Source: Monarcha castaneiventris obscurior (lineage: Eukaryota > Chordata > Aves > Passeriformes > Monarchidae). Taken from it: a DNA stretch of 64,000 nucleotides. The notes under the pieces were generated by a model. It searched no databases, was not told the origin of the DNA, and worked only from the letters and a program-made list of their open reading frames with translations. Of this stretch, positions 48,801 through 59,716 are shown piece by piece. Within the stretch, counting starts at the first letter, position 1; each line of letters opens with the position of its first letter. The position numbers were made by a program, and so were the translations under genes. The DNA is taken from contig JAMPIT010000884.1 in the NCBI GenBank assembly GCA_026261815.1, positions 16,948,210-17,012,209 of the forward strand. The letters are read 5' to 3'.

Positions 48801-51800
48801 GGGGGTTGTGGCTGTGCATTCCTCTTTTGGCAGCGTGGTTACCCCAACCTTCCTGCTCAACCCCTCCTCCTCCTCCTGCTGCTGCTGCTTCCCCGCCTGC
48901 CTGTCCCAGCTCGCCAGCCCCAGTGGAGGGGACGCGAGGCCTGGCGTTGTTAATCCAGTAAAACCCTCGCTGTTAATCATGCCAGACAGAGCGAGCGGCC
49001 TCCCTGCCATGCCTGCTGCAGGCTGCATGCTGCTGCTATTTCTGTCTGACCTCCTCAGCCTGCCCCATCCTCAAGGCATTTCTTCCTCTGCCCGTGCTCA
49101 GCCGCCCTCTCGGATGGTCAAGGAGCTTCTTGAGCAAAAGGGGCTCCACTCGCTCACCCTGAGGACATTCAAAGTCCTTTCCCCACGCTCCCCTCTAATT
49201 CAAAAGTGTCACCAGGGCCCCTGCTGTCTCCTTGCCCTTTTCACCACCTCGTTTTTTTCCCCAGCATGAGAATCCCAGGCCTGGCTGAGACTGCTGCTGT
49301 GATGCTAACACAACGTGAAGATGGAGGGGGGCTGTGCACACTGTAGACAAAACTGATGATGAGGGACCAGGGAATTGCAATTGGTTGCCTTTGTGTTTCC
49401 ACACAGCTCAGGAGATAAGGCTCTGTCTTTTCTGAAATAAGTTAATCATCCTGTATCCTTTTGCAGGTTTTGTTACTCTTTCTTCCTGGCTATCTCTGTG
49501 AGCTGTGGGATTTTTTTGGAAAGGAGAAATAAAGGCCATTGTATCCAGTCTTTAAAGGGCAGATTTAAGGAGGCAGATTATGATTACACAGTTTAGATGT
49601 ACTCCTGGGGTTTTTTTTAATTCCTAGGTTATATGAAACATGGTGAGAATAAACTGGTTATCTCTAAAGCTCTGAGATCTAGATCCTCCTTATTACAGCA
49701 TCTCTCCCCACGGAGGCAGTGCCAAGTAGCCATGCTCGTAATTCCTGGTTTCTGGGAATTGCTTGGCCTAGCTCGTGCTCCTGGCTGCCCGATGAGTGGC
49801 ATCATAAGTGTCTGTCTGAGCTTTCCTTGGCAGTCTCCCACCCTTGCAGACCCTTCTTGCTGGAGACCTGGCGAGTTCCCTCACAGAGGTGGTGGCACTG
49901 GGGCAGGACATCTCTCCAGCAGAGCCCTGGAGCACGTGTGACACAGGAAGAGGTGCAATGGCAGCACATAGCTCCATTCCCTTGCTCTTCCAGCTGCCTT
50001 AAGCAAACTGGAGGTGTGTGATGTTACAGATGTCATCACAGTGCATGGTTTGGGTTTTTTAAACTTGGCCTTCTGCTTGTCTCTCTAATTTGTAGTCACT
50101 AATCATGTCAGGTGCATTGCTGCTTTCAACAGCCACAAGCTCTCCAGTGCATCAGTTGTTTTTACTTGGTCAAAGTGCTTTGAGTTATGGCCACTGATCT
50201 GCACACCCCAAACCGTGGGGTGGAAAAGGGGGAAAGGCAAAGGTGGAAGAAGGTGATAAAATCAGAGCAGTTGTTTCAACACACCCTCCCTCACCAAAGA
50301 CAATACCCAACTAGCAATAATAGATTCATCCCTCTCCTTAAGAGCCTCCTGCTCTAGCAGGATTTTCTTCTTTCCCTTGGGTAGAAGTACAAAGATGTGG
50401 AGCCAACTCTGAAAATCAAGGAAGTGGATGGCTTGGAGCTGGTGAAGAAGTTCTCGGAGCAGATGGAGAGCATGCTCCGCAGGAAGGTCGAAGCTGTTGA
50501 GGTATGACCACTGGGCTTTGGGGCTTTGGGAAGGAATTCATGCCCTGGCAGCCCTGGGGCAGCAGGCACAGGCCTCCTGCCTGCACCAGCAGTGTGTGGG
50601 CACAGGGGTTGCGTGAGGACTTCCCTGCCCAAGCAAGAGCCTGCTGGTGCAGCTGGCTGCTCGCTCTGAGCTTTAAGCAGACACTGGTGGGAGGATGTGG
50701 GCGTTCAGACAAGGGGATGCTGGCTTCTCCCTGCGCTCAAATTAGAAAATAAGATAAAAACAAAGTCTAGGAATAAATATGAGGGAACGAACACTCTTTT
50801 AGGAGACAAGCTGTTTAAAGGGGGGGGGGAGGGAAAAACCTCTCAGAAGTGAAAAATCGAGTTCATCCCTCCATTAATGCACTCTGGCCACTGAAAACTA
50901 GGGGCTTGTTTCAGCTGTGTGTGTGGCTCAAGGGGAATTTCTGCACCTCCTGAGCGCAAGCTGCAAGGAAGGTGCTTGGATTTCCAGCTGTGTACATGGG
51001 GAAGTGTGGAGGAGGTGGCAAGAGGTCTGTAGCTGTTGCTGTGCGGGAGATCAGAGCAGGCAATCGTCCTGGCCCCTCTTACTTCCTGCATCTAAGGATT
51101 TATCATATTCCCGTGTGTTTACCTACTATGAAAAGCATATTTCTGTAGTCACAGAGCCTTGACTGTTTAAGGTTTCTAATGTGGAAAAGTCATCCAGAAA
51201 CACATCATTTGAATCTCCAAGTGAAATGCGGGCATATTTAGTCCCAGAGCTTTGGCCCATAGCATGAAATTCTTAGCCAGACTTTTCCAGTGTTTGGATT
51301 TGCCTTATCCTTTGTGGAGGAGCAAAATGTAGTTTTGCTGAGACTGTTGCTGATTGTGCAACCCTGAAAACACGTACGTGTTCAGCTGGATCCCTTCCCA
51401 GTCTGTACCAATTGAGAATTAGTGCCCTGAAGCATCATACTGGAGAAAACTGGCTGATTTTATTGCCTTCCATAAATGGCAAGAGCTTATAAATGGCCAC
51501 AGCATCGCTGAGCCCTTTACAAAATCCAGTCATGGTCTTTGTCTCAGTAACAATACCAGACCAAGACTCCCACAAGGCCTTTTCCTTTGATGAGATACTG
51601 ACATCAAGCTGGGGCTGAAATGCCTTTCCCATGGCTTTTTGGAAGGGTTCATGGAAAACGAAATTAAATCTGTCTGTTGTTTCTGTAAATGGACGTGTTT
51701 TTGTTTGTATATGTCCTGTGATACCTAAAATTGCTCAGGGGTTTAGTAGGGACTCTGCAGTGAGTAGGTGTGAATACACTTGGCAATAAATAGCTGCAAA

Positions 51801-54800
51801 TAACATACCTTCCAAGCTGTAAAACTGCAGCATAGAACGACAAGTCAGCAGGGAAGGAGGGAAACAGGGACGTTTATAACCCCAGACGTGGTCGTGGTGA
51901 AGGGGGCAGTCGCTGAAGCAGCTGGAAGAACTTGTGGAGGGCTTTGCCCCGGCACCCACTCACCTTCCTTTCTGTGTGCTTGCTTTAGAGGCTGGTGGAA
52001 GCAGCAGAAGATGCAGATCTGAACCATGAGTACAACTCCTCGCTGGAGGTGAGTTTGTCCTGGCCAGTGACAAAACGTGGCACACAGAGAGCAGGCAGAG
52101 CCAGGAGCCCACCCCCTCAGGCTCCTGGGCAGGTCAGCAATCGCCTTCTCCTCAGGACACTCAGCTTGTCTAGAGACTACTGCAAGTGAGAGGCATCCTG
52201 GCAGATCCCAAACACAGTAACACCAAGAAGATTAGTCCCTTTGGATCTGGGAGGGGAAGGATTTGGGAAGACGCTGGGCTGCATGATATTATTGGCATTG
52301 CTTTCACTGCACAGCCAACACTGTCGTTAGGTGACGTTTTAGTGCAAATTAGCTGGCACTTGGTGGGTTACTTGAGTGGAAAATGAGCTAAAAATTGAGT
52401 GTGAATGAACAATGAGGAGGATGCTGTTACAAATACCCACAGCAGACCGTTAATCCAAATGAACTGAGTTTCTCACCATCTTTCTTAACAGCTCCCATCA
52501 TCTTTTCTGTACCAGACAGACTCCCACTCGTCAGGACTTCCCTTAAGGTGAAAGCTTGGTGCTGCCCAAGCAATTTGGATAATTGGCTTTCTGTTAATAA
52601 CTGTTTGTTGTGGCCAAGCTGTGGGATTATTGCTGGTGAGGGGAGCCCGAGTGAAAAGGCTGTGGAAGGAAGTCCTCTGTCCAGAGCACAAGCACAGACA
52701 GCTTAGCAGATGGACAGGCTACCCCTGCAAGTACATGTCTCAGTGCTGGGAAAGGCTGGGAATGAAAACACTCCTTGGAATCAAGCTAGTCACTAATTTC
52801 ATCTTGCCTTTTTTTTTTTCCCTTTTTTGTAAAAGAATCCCATTAGTCATGCTGGTTGGGCCAGCTGCATTCACAGTGAGAGTCATGGGTGAGTTGAGGT
52901 ACATGACTCTGTCTTTGCACACTCCATTTGCACCCTCTGAGTGCTGTAAGTGCTTGAACATAAATCCTTACGTAACCTCTGGCTCAGATAAAGTCAGCAA
53001 AAACATCTTAAAAACGCAGGTTACCCAAGGACAAAGAATGCCCTGAATGCACTGAAGTGGCTGTAGATGGTAAATCCCCAGTGACCTTCACGGGGGGGAC
53101 ACTGCATTGTCTTTGAGCACCTTCTGCTTGATCCTTTGCTCTTGATGAGTGCCTGCTGCTTGGAGTGACAGGCTGAGGGGATAATCCCGGCTGGATGTGC
53201 ATCAGGAGTTAACTCGGTAAATGACAGATGCAGAGACAGGGCGGGCGAGGTCGGCATTGCCGTGTCCTGTGGTAAACCTGGGAGCCAGACCCGGTGAGAG
53301 GCTTCACCTTTCCAGCTAATCCCTTAAATACCTCTGAGGGGCCACAGCAGTCTGTCCCCCTGCCCCTTTGCTCCTGAGTGGCTCCTCTGCTCCTGGCATT
53401 GGCAGTGCTTTCGGCCATACGGGCACGTGGCAACAAGAAACTGGCCAGAGACCATCATTTGGGCAGCCTGACACTTCCAGTTGCTAACAGCTTGTTTGTT
53501 GCTCGTTTTGATCCTCTTTGAAGCCCTGCTTCTCCATATGTCCCCCCTTTGTTTTAGAGTGCTTTTCCTGGCAGTGTTGGTAATAGTCTGTCCTGTTCTC
53601 TCTCTGCCTTTCTCTTTTCCATTGCCTTCATCAACAGTTTGATTACTACAACTCTCTCCTGATTAATGATAAGGATGAAAATGACAATTACGTGGAGCTT
53701 GGGGATGAATTCATTCTGGAGCCAAACGAGCATTTCAATAACTTGCTGGTGAACACAACCTACAGCGATATCCAGCTCCCCACCAATGTCTACAACAAAG
53801 GTAATGGCCTCTACTTTCTCACTGCTGGGAGGTCGGTGTGGAGATTATCAGCAAAATACTGGAAGCAAGGATGGGAATAGAAAAAGAGCAACTGACAGAA
53901 GAAAAAAAAAAAGCAGGGTTGGAAAGGTGCTGACCAAGGGACAGTGCTGTACTGTCACTGTGACAGGGCTTAGGTACAATCTGCTCTTGGAAAACCTCTT
54001 ATGGTGGGCAGAGTATTCTCCTACAGGTCCTCTACCCAACCAGAAACTCAGTGAGATCAGACTTTATTGGCAATTGTCACTCTGGATGAAGGGTTGGCTC
54101 CATCAAGGCCTTTAGTTGTCAAGAATCTCATTGGTGACTGTGCTCACAACTGCTGCTATTTAGAGACACAATAGAGGCAGTTCTGTTCCCCCATGATTTT
54201 AAATCAGTTCCATCTGGTCTGACAGCCCCAGACCCTACAATCTTGCTCACAACAGAGTCACCAGCAGTGCTGGCTGTGGGTAGGTGCAGCAGAACTGTAC
54301 AGAGCAGGCTGCTCTGTACATACTCAGCAGAGTATGGAGAGAGGTGGTCAGATCTCAGCCAGCAGAGAGGCACTGCCCAGACAGCTGATTTTTTGCCTCC
54401 ATACCTCACCATGAACCAAGCAGCTCCTCTGGCTGTGGCTGCAGGAGGTGGAGGAGGAGGGCTGCTTCCATGCCCACGGATCCTCCAGGGAGAAGTGCCC
54501 CACAGTGCTCACTCCCCCTGTTGCAAACAGCGGCAACCCTGGCTCTCCACAGCATTTCCGGCTCTCCCTTCCTGCAGGACTTACTTTGGCCTCATCCCTG
54601 GGGAGTCACAATCCAGTTTTTCCCTCATTTTGACCAAAACTGCTTCTAGTAAAGCGACTCAAGAGGAGGTGGTAGGTTAAAGCCCCCCCAGCCTTTTGGA
54701 CAGTAATACAGTTAATCCTACAAGGACCAGTTTCTTGTGATGCCCTGTTTGCATTGCTGCTGCTCTCTTGGGTCTCCTGAGGCAGTGAGTCAACACAGAC

Positions 54801-57800
54801 ACCAAATGCACACTGCCTCCCAGGAGTCCTTGGAATCTGCAACTTCCTATTGATTCTGAGGAGATGGGGGCATGGTAGGACAGCCCAGGCTTTGTCAAAG
54901 AGGTGGCAGGCAAAGAAGAAAAGACAGATTTGATGAGGAAAAGAGGAGAGAGAGTGCAACTGTGTAAATCTTAGGGCTTCTCTGTCCTAGGTGGTTATGC
55001 CTAGCATAAATTTAGACAGTCTTTGTAGAAAGGCTGTCAGTGATGCATCAGGCAGCTGCTTCTCAAGAGCCACATGTCCCCTGTCAGGCAGCAGCTGGGC
55101 CCTGCCTGTAGGGTGTGGCAGCTGTGCTCAGCACTGTGATGGCCTCCCTGCATCTCTGAGAGCGTTATTCCAACCAGATGCAGTGCTCAAGGGCAGCCAA
55201 GGCTGGAAGGAGAAATGGGGCTAGTAGTGTCTGATCAAGCTGAGATCACCTGCAGTGGCCAGTGGTGGCCTGGCCTGGCCTCCAGGATTCCCTTGAATGG
55301 GCAGGGAGCAGGATTCATCAATGTAAAAGCTTTGGATGAGGTTGCGTTCCTCCTGAAGCTGCCTGCTCCCATCCCTCTCCTCCATTGGGGTGGTGGATGT
55401 CCTCCCTTCCTTTACACCCTTTTCCCCCACAGACCCTGCCATCCTTAACGGAGTGTACATGTCAGAAGCCCTGAATCCTATTTTTGTGGACAACTTTGAA
55501 AGGGATCCCACGCTGACCTGGCAGTACTTTGGCAGCTCCACTGGATTCTTCAGGCTCTACCCAGGTAAAAGAGCAGAGATTGGTTTTGCTCTTTCAGTGC
55601 AACACAGCAGCTTTGCAGGACAGGGTCTGTGCCATGGAAGAGTCCAGTCTGGGAAGTCTGGGGACATCACAGCCCCAAGAAGGGCAGGATGCAGTGAGCA
55701 GAATACTCCTGCATGGGCTGATAAGGCTGAGGGAGTAGAATCCAGCAGGCATAAACCACTTTCTCCCACTAGAACCAGCCCCTCAGGCACGTTGCCCACA
55801 TAACCCCAGAGGAGTCTGCTGGCAGGGGTCCCCCAAAAAGCTCCCAAAACACCATAGCAGGGCTCCCTGCCTCAGGCTCCCCTGTGGGTTTGCATGGTGG
55901 CCAAAGCCTCCCCGAGGACACAGGTGGCAGATGCAGTGGCCAGCCTGCCTGGTTCTCCACTTGCCAGCTGTGAGTGGCACTTCAGGTCACGGCACAGGAG
56001 GGAGCTCTGGTGCTTGGAGGAGCCCATGAGGTTGTGCAGCTGCAGCTTGGCCTGGTGGCCACTTGGTCAGATGGCTGCATGCCCGTGTTCTGTGACCTGG
56101 CACGTGGTAGGGAAGGTGAAAGCAGAGAGGACTGTGAGCAGAGCCTGTGGCAGGGAATCTGGGATGCATCCCTGTCACTGCTGCTGCTTTTTTATGCTCT
56201 CAACCACTGTCTGGGAGGAAAAAAAATCTGTTGTTGAGAACTACATCAAAGTGACAAAATGTTCAAAGTACATGCAATCGCTTCCCAAATTCGAACAGAC
56301 TATGCCTAGGTAATTTTTTAATGGGAACTTAATAAATAGTTTACTCAGAACTGCCAAAGACCGAGCAGCTCTGCTTGTATTTCTGCAGAATGGGCACTGC
56401 TATTGCTGGCCAGGCTCCTGTGCTCCCCAGGGCTCAGCAGGGAGCAGATGCCTGCTTGCCTGTGTGTGTGTGTTGATTGCTGCTCTTGCTGCTCTCTTCA
56501 GGAATAAAGTGGTTACCAGATGAGAATGGAGTCATCTCCTTTGACTGCAGGAACCGTGGCTGGTAAGTTTTGGAGATCCTTGGCCAAAGAACCTGTCATC
56601 CCTCCTCTCTCCCCCTTCTCCACGGTGATGCCTTGGCCAGTTGCTGATCAATAATTGATGTCCTGTGGTGCTCCTGCCAGAGGTGGGGGTTGCACAAAGG
56701 TAAGAGCAGGTTAGGAAGCCTTGCCAGCTGCCAGCAACAGCTTTCCCTGTGGCATCTCGTGTGCCACATGGAAATTACACTTCTGTGACTGGGAGAAGGG
56801 GATATTCAGGCTTCAGAACTGAGGTGTGTTTACTCAGCCTGTGGGGAGTGAGGTGCTGGGGCCAGCCTGACCCTGCTGGGTAGCTGTGGTCACGGTGCAT
56901 GTTGTGCTGTGGCTGGCACAGTGTGACAGCAGCATGTCCAGCATTCCTCCTCCCTGGCTGCTCACCCTGCTTCCCTGTGTTCTTTTCTGTGCAGGTACAT
57001 CCAAGCAGCCACCTCTCCCAAGGACATTGTCATCATTGTGGATGTCAGTGGCAGCATGAAGGGCCTGAGGATGACCATTGCCAAGCACACCATCGTCACC
57101 ATTTTGGACACTCTGGGAGAAAACGACTTTGTCAACATCATTGCAGTATGTCTGTCTCCCTTGTGCCTCATCCCCTCTCCTCCTTCCCCTCAGCAAATCA
57201 GTGACCTACCTACAGCAACACCTGTGCTGGGTGGGGGATTAACCCAAATTACCCTTGGGAAGCCAGCTTTGTGTGGTCAGCAGGGTGGCTGCCAGGTCAC
57301 TTCATCCCTCCTCCACAGAGGATGTTGGCTGCATCTTTTTGCTTACTTAGGGATGTGACTGCAACAAGTAACAAAGAGCTGTAGAGAGACACCCAAGCTA
57401 GCAAGGACCTGAGCTAATAAACTCACCCAGCTTGCCATAACGCTGTGTTTGGGTCCAGCAGCAGCAGTGTGATCCTCAGGATAACGCTGCCAGGCTAGAA
57501 AACTACCACTCTATGCCTTGTTGTGCACCAGCATCCTGCCAGGCTGCCCTTAAGGCTCTAACTCCATCAGCTGGGCCTGCATTAAGCTTGGTCAGGAAGG
57601 CTCAGGGCTACTCTGCTCCTTTTTAAGCCCTGGCAGGGTGAGGATGGGCTGGTTACATTCAGAGAACCAGCTCCACTGACCACAGAAAGCAAAACCTGTT
57701 TCCATGGTTCATGCCAAGACTAGTGCCATGTTAAAGGCTCTTTGCCTTCTAATTTTCAAAGCTAATTCAAACACCATCTCTTTCCCCAGGCTTCTTTCTA

Positions 57801-59716
57801 TGAGAGCTTGCCAGGGCACAGCCACTGAGTTATAAATTTTACTTTCTGTTGATAGCTTCTTATGTTAGCTAATTAGAAGCTCCAGTGGCAACAATTCTGT
57901 CTTTATATGACTGGACAGATGGAAGAGTGAACAGTGTTGGCAGGGAAATGGAGGGGAGTCATTAAGGAGTTTGAAATATCATCTGTTCTTCAAAAACAAT
58001 CCCAGAAATACCATGTTTTATATATATTTATATATATATATCTGTATTCCTTTACTGCACTCACACCAAGAACCCATTGGCTCAGAGACATTATAGCCTG
58101 ACCTAAGCTCCTGTTGATCAGCTGAGCATCAGTGGCCTCTTAGGAGCTGCACTCTTCTGAACCTTGCAGGAAAAGGTTCACAGGGGCATTACCAAGCTTT
58201 ACCTCACATGTAATAGCCTAGAATCATCCACTCCCCTAACTATCCCCGTTCAATGGATGTGTGCTGACCTGGTTTGTTATTCTTCAGCCGTGCACCAGAG
58301 GCTTCAGACTTCAGGTTGCAAGGTTCAGCTGGTGGCTGGGGACTCACAAAGTCTCCAGAAGTCAAAACTGCATGCAAAAAGTGCTAGAAGCAAGGCCAGA
58401 GATACAAGTCCATAGAGTGTGGATAAAAACTTTATGGTGTGAGTGGAAAAAAAAAAAACTAACTTTGTATGTGTAGGTATGTTCAGCTAGAACTCAGCAA
58501 AACACCAGAATTAATGCGTTATTCAAACAAACAGAAGATTCATCAAAATCCTGATTTGCCATGATCACTATAAACAATTTTTTGAGGCAAATAGGTACCA
58601 AATGGCATAATTCTCTGCACTGTTTTCAGAACATCCACCTAGGACACAAACCCATTTTGTGAATTTCTCCATGCCAACCCCTTTCTTTTCGCTTTCTCTT
58701 TGCAGTACAATGATTATGTTCATTTTATTGAGCCCTGTTTTAAGGGTATCCTGGTCCAAGCAGACAGAGATAACAGAGAGGTGAGTACCGGGCCCCTCTC
58801 AGTGGAGCTCAGGCAGCTCTCTTTGTGTAAGCAGAGCATGGGGTTAGGATGCTGCAAGATGAAGCTCCAGGGACAAGGAGCAGCCCTCTCCCAGCAGGGT
58901 TTGTGTTTCAGAAGCCAGCACCAGTTCAGTGGTGTGTGCTGGGTCCGTGGCTCACCTGGGCTTACACCAGGCTGCTGCAACACAGGGTCAGCTGGTGGGG
59001 TGAGCAGCAGCAAAGGCTCCCCTGTGTCCCCACTGAGGGAGGGGTTTTGGTGCTCTGATCCAGGAGGGTTCAGCAGCCCTGAGGTGGCCAGCTGCTCCAC
59101 CACGCTCTGGGCTGACTGGTATTTTTAGCTTTTCTCCCTGTTTTTTTTTTCTTTTTCCTTCCTCTTTCATTTTTTTTTCGCTTGTATTAATACATCCTTC
59201 CGTGCCTTCAACAACCAGATTTCTTTCCCAGCTTAGCCCTGGGTCACAGAGTATGACTCCAGAGGGTGAAGTCTTCTGCAGTGTTTCCCAAAGGATTCCC
59301 AAACCTCCTAGACACTATCTTGCAGAGAGGGTTTAATTTAAGCAGATCAATGCCTCTAAGTCATAGACAAGCATTCAGATTTTTTCTTTTTCCCCATCCT
59401 GTTGCTTTTGGGTGCACAGGATGTTTTTTTCCTGAAGGAGCAGATAAGGGAATGTTAGATTTCCAGTAGTTCTGCCCCTTCCATGATCTTGCATGGGTTG
59501 TTGGTCCAGAGACTGAGAATTGCAGTCCTGTAGCCTTTTCCAGGCTAACCTTTCCTCCCCTGGTCAAAGGGAACACCCTGCCTGCAACTCATTCCTGGAT
59601 TTTTATTTTTCCTCTCTTCTTGCCAGCACTTCAAGCAGCTGGTGGAGGAACTGCAGGCAAAAGGAGTGGGGACTGTGAGCAAGGCTTTGACAGAGTCCTT
59701 CAAAATCCTGAGAGAG
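39725..59716 (+). CDS. CACNA2D4: CACNA2D4, calcium channel auxiliary subunit alpha2delta-4 (5' part, ten coding exons, partial at the 3' end)
   Basis: The alpha2delta proteins are large extracellular glycoproteins that traffic voltage-gated calcium channels to the membrane and raise their current. Alpha2delta-4 serves photoreceptor ribbon synapses, and its loss causes cone/cone-rod disease in mammals. Ten exons joined through GT-AG introns give about 346 residues: signal peptide (1-28), the VWA_N region (about 90-240, with the conserved [18 protein letters not shown] and DCRNRGW segments), and the first part of the VWA domain with MIDAS DVSGS at residues 257-261. The [14 protein letters not shown] segment and the downstream position relative to DCP1B select CACNA2D4 among the four paralogues. 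The remaining two-thirds (rest of VWA, Cache, delta) are beyond the window. Confidence 0.96.
40145..40165. repeat. CTG trinucleotide microsatellite, 7 units
   Basis: Seven perfect CTG triplets in intron 1, followed by CTT. Read on the - strand it is a CAG run; no gene uses it. Confidence 0.95.
43268..43291. repeat. Poly-A tract, 24 nt
   Basis: Twenty-four consecutive A within intron 1. The 300 bp upstream do not resemble an mRNA I can identify, so a processed retrocopy is not supported. Confidence 0.95.
44524..44605 (+). CDS. CACNA2D4: CACNA2D4 coding exon 2
   Basis: An 82-nt exon between ctttag and gtaggc. The first base completes the Thr codon; it then reads [20 protein letters not shown] followed by GSLLLQK, residues 37-63. 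This is the start of the mature protein, strongly conserved among the alpha2delta subunits (VxxWAxxFGxDLY and KYSGSxLLQ in the family). Confidence 0.96.
44606..50384 (+). other. CACNA2D4: CACNA2D4 intron 2 (about 5.8 kb)
   Basis: The largest complete CACNA2D4 intron in the window. It includes a short TCC/TGC run near 48863-48889. The many frames in the GC-rich part (48586-49269) occur in several frames of both strands and have no recognisable domains. No nested gene or repeat tail was recognised. Confidence 0.75.
50385..50501 (+). CDS. CACNA2D4: CACNA2D4 coding exon 3
   Basis: A 117-nt exon (39 codons, phase 0) between cttgggtag and gtatga. It encodes [20 protein letters not shown] then [19 protein letters not shown], residues 64-102. 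It leads into the VWA_N region (the MLRRKVEAV helix, conserved in alpha2delta). Confidence 0.96.
50502..51988 (+). other. CACNA2D4: CACNA2D4 intron 3
   Basis: A 1.5-kb intron. It contains a run of ten or more G at about 50821-50830. Nothing else recognised. Confidence 0.85.
51989..52048 (+). CDS. CACNA2D4: CACNA2D4 coding exon 4
   Basis: A 60-nt exon (20 codons) between gctttag and gtgagt: [20 protein letters not shown], residues 103-122. The NSS triplet is a potential N-glycosylation site. It continues the VWA_N helical region. Confidence 0.95.
52049..53637 (+). other. CACNA2D4: CACNA2D4 intron 4
   Basis: A 1.6-kb intron ending in tcaacag. The 141-codon frame at 52621-53046 is not a recognisable product. 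T tract at about 52809-52820. Confidence 0.85.
53638..53800 (+). CDS. CACNA2D4: CACNA2D4 coding exon 5
   Basis: A 163-nt exon between caacag and gtaatg: [20 protein letters not shown], then [20 protein letters not shown] and a [14 protein letters not shown] end, residues 123-176 plus one base of a split Asp codon. The NTT triplet is a potential N-glycosylation site. The [10 protein letters not shown] sequence is a VWA_N hallmark of the family. Confidence 0.96.
53801..55432 (+). other. CACNA2D4: CACNA2D4 intron 5
   Basis: A 1.6-kb intron. It contains a perfect 25-bp palindrome at 54296-54320 (listed separately) and an A tract near 53902-53912. No other feature recognised. Confidence 0.85.
54296..54320. 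repeat. Perfect short palindrome (12-bp arms, 1-bp centre)
   Basis: TGTACAGAGCAG, one G, then CTGCTCTGTACA. The arms are exact reverse complements, able to form a hairpin in RNA from either strand or to act as a symmetric protein-binding site. Confidence 0.9.
55433..55564 (+). CDS. CACNA2D4: CACNA2D4 coding exon 6
   Basis: A 132-nt exon between ccccacag and gtaaaa. Two bases complete Asp, then [20 protein letters not shown] and a [23 protein letters not shown] end, residues 178-220, plus one base of Gly. The [12 protein letters not shown] block just ahead of the VWA domain is highly conserved in all alpha2delta subunits. Confidence 0.96.
55565..56501 (+). other. CACNA2D4: CACNA2D4 intron 6
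   Basis: A 937-bp intron. A short TG repeat (about 56460-56473) sits just ahead of the acceptor gctctcttcag. No other feature. Confidence 0.85.
56502..56562 (+). CDS. CACNA2D4: CACNA2D4 coding exon 7
   Basis: A 61-nt exon between tcttcag and gtaagt: completes Gly, then [19 protein letters not shown] and two bases of Trp, residues 222-240. The DCRNRGWY motif that spans the junction to the next exon immediately precedes the VWA domain in this family. Confidence 0.95.
56563..56994 (+). other. CACNA2D4: CACNA2D4 intron 7
   Basis: A 432-bp intron with a pyrimidine-rich acceptor (ttcttttctgtgcag). Nothing else recognised. Confidence 0.88.
56995..57145 (+). CDS. CACNA2D4: CACNA2D4 coding exon 8: start of VWA domain with MIDAS motif
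   Basis: A 151-nt exon between tgtgcag and gtatgt: completes Trp, then [40 protein letters not shown] and [10 protein letters not shown], residues 242-291. DVSGS at residues 257-261 is the DxSxS metal-ion-dependent adhesion site. In the family this site binds a divalent ion and is needed for channel trafficking. All three of its residues are intact. Confidence 0.97.
57146..58705 (+). other. CACNA2D4: CACNA2D4 intron 8
   Basis: A 1.6-kb intron. It contains an imperfect TA/TTTA repeat at about 58018-58042 and an A tract near 58448-58458. No gene recognised. Confidence 0.85.
58706..58780 (+). CDS. CACNA2D4: CACNA2D4 coding exon 9
   Basis: A 75-nt exon (25 codons) between tttgcag and gtgagt: [20 protein letters not shown] then RDNRE, residues 292-316, in the VWA domain. 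The PCF cysteine and the LVQADRDN block are typical of the alpha2delta-3/-4 pair. Confidence 0.96.
58781..59626 (+). other. CACNA2D4: CACNA2D4 intron 9
   Basis: An 846-bp intron. T-rich near 59140-59180. No gene or known repeat is seen. Confidence 0.85.
59627..59716 (+). CDS. CACNA2D4: CACNA2D4 coding exon 10 (last in the window)
   Basis: A 90-nt exon (30 codons) between cttgccag and gtaaga: [20 protein letters not shown] then [10 protein letters not shown], residues 317-346, in the VWA domain. It joins the previous exon to give [12 protein letters not shown], as in the family. The next exon (expected to carry an EAxQGSxCNQAIM-like VWA segment) was not found before 64000. Confidence 0.95.

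Noticed and set aside
48586..49269. Several GC-rich ORFs of 77-175 codons in CACNA2D4 intron 2
   Set aside because: Open in several frames on both strands, no domains, and not needed for the CACNA2D4 reading frame. LRTM2, which is nested in human CACNA2D4, encodes leucine-rich repeats, and these frames do not.
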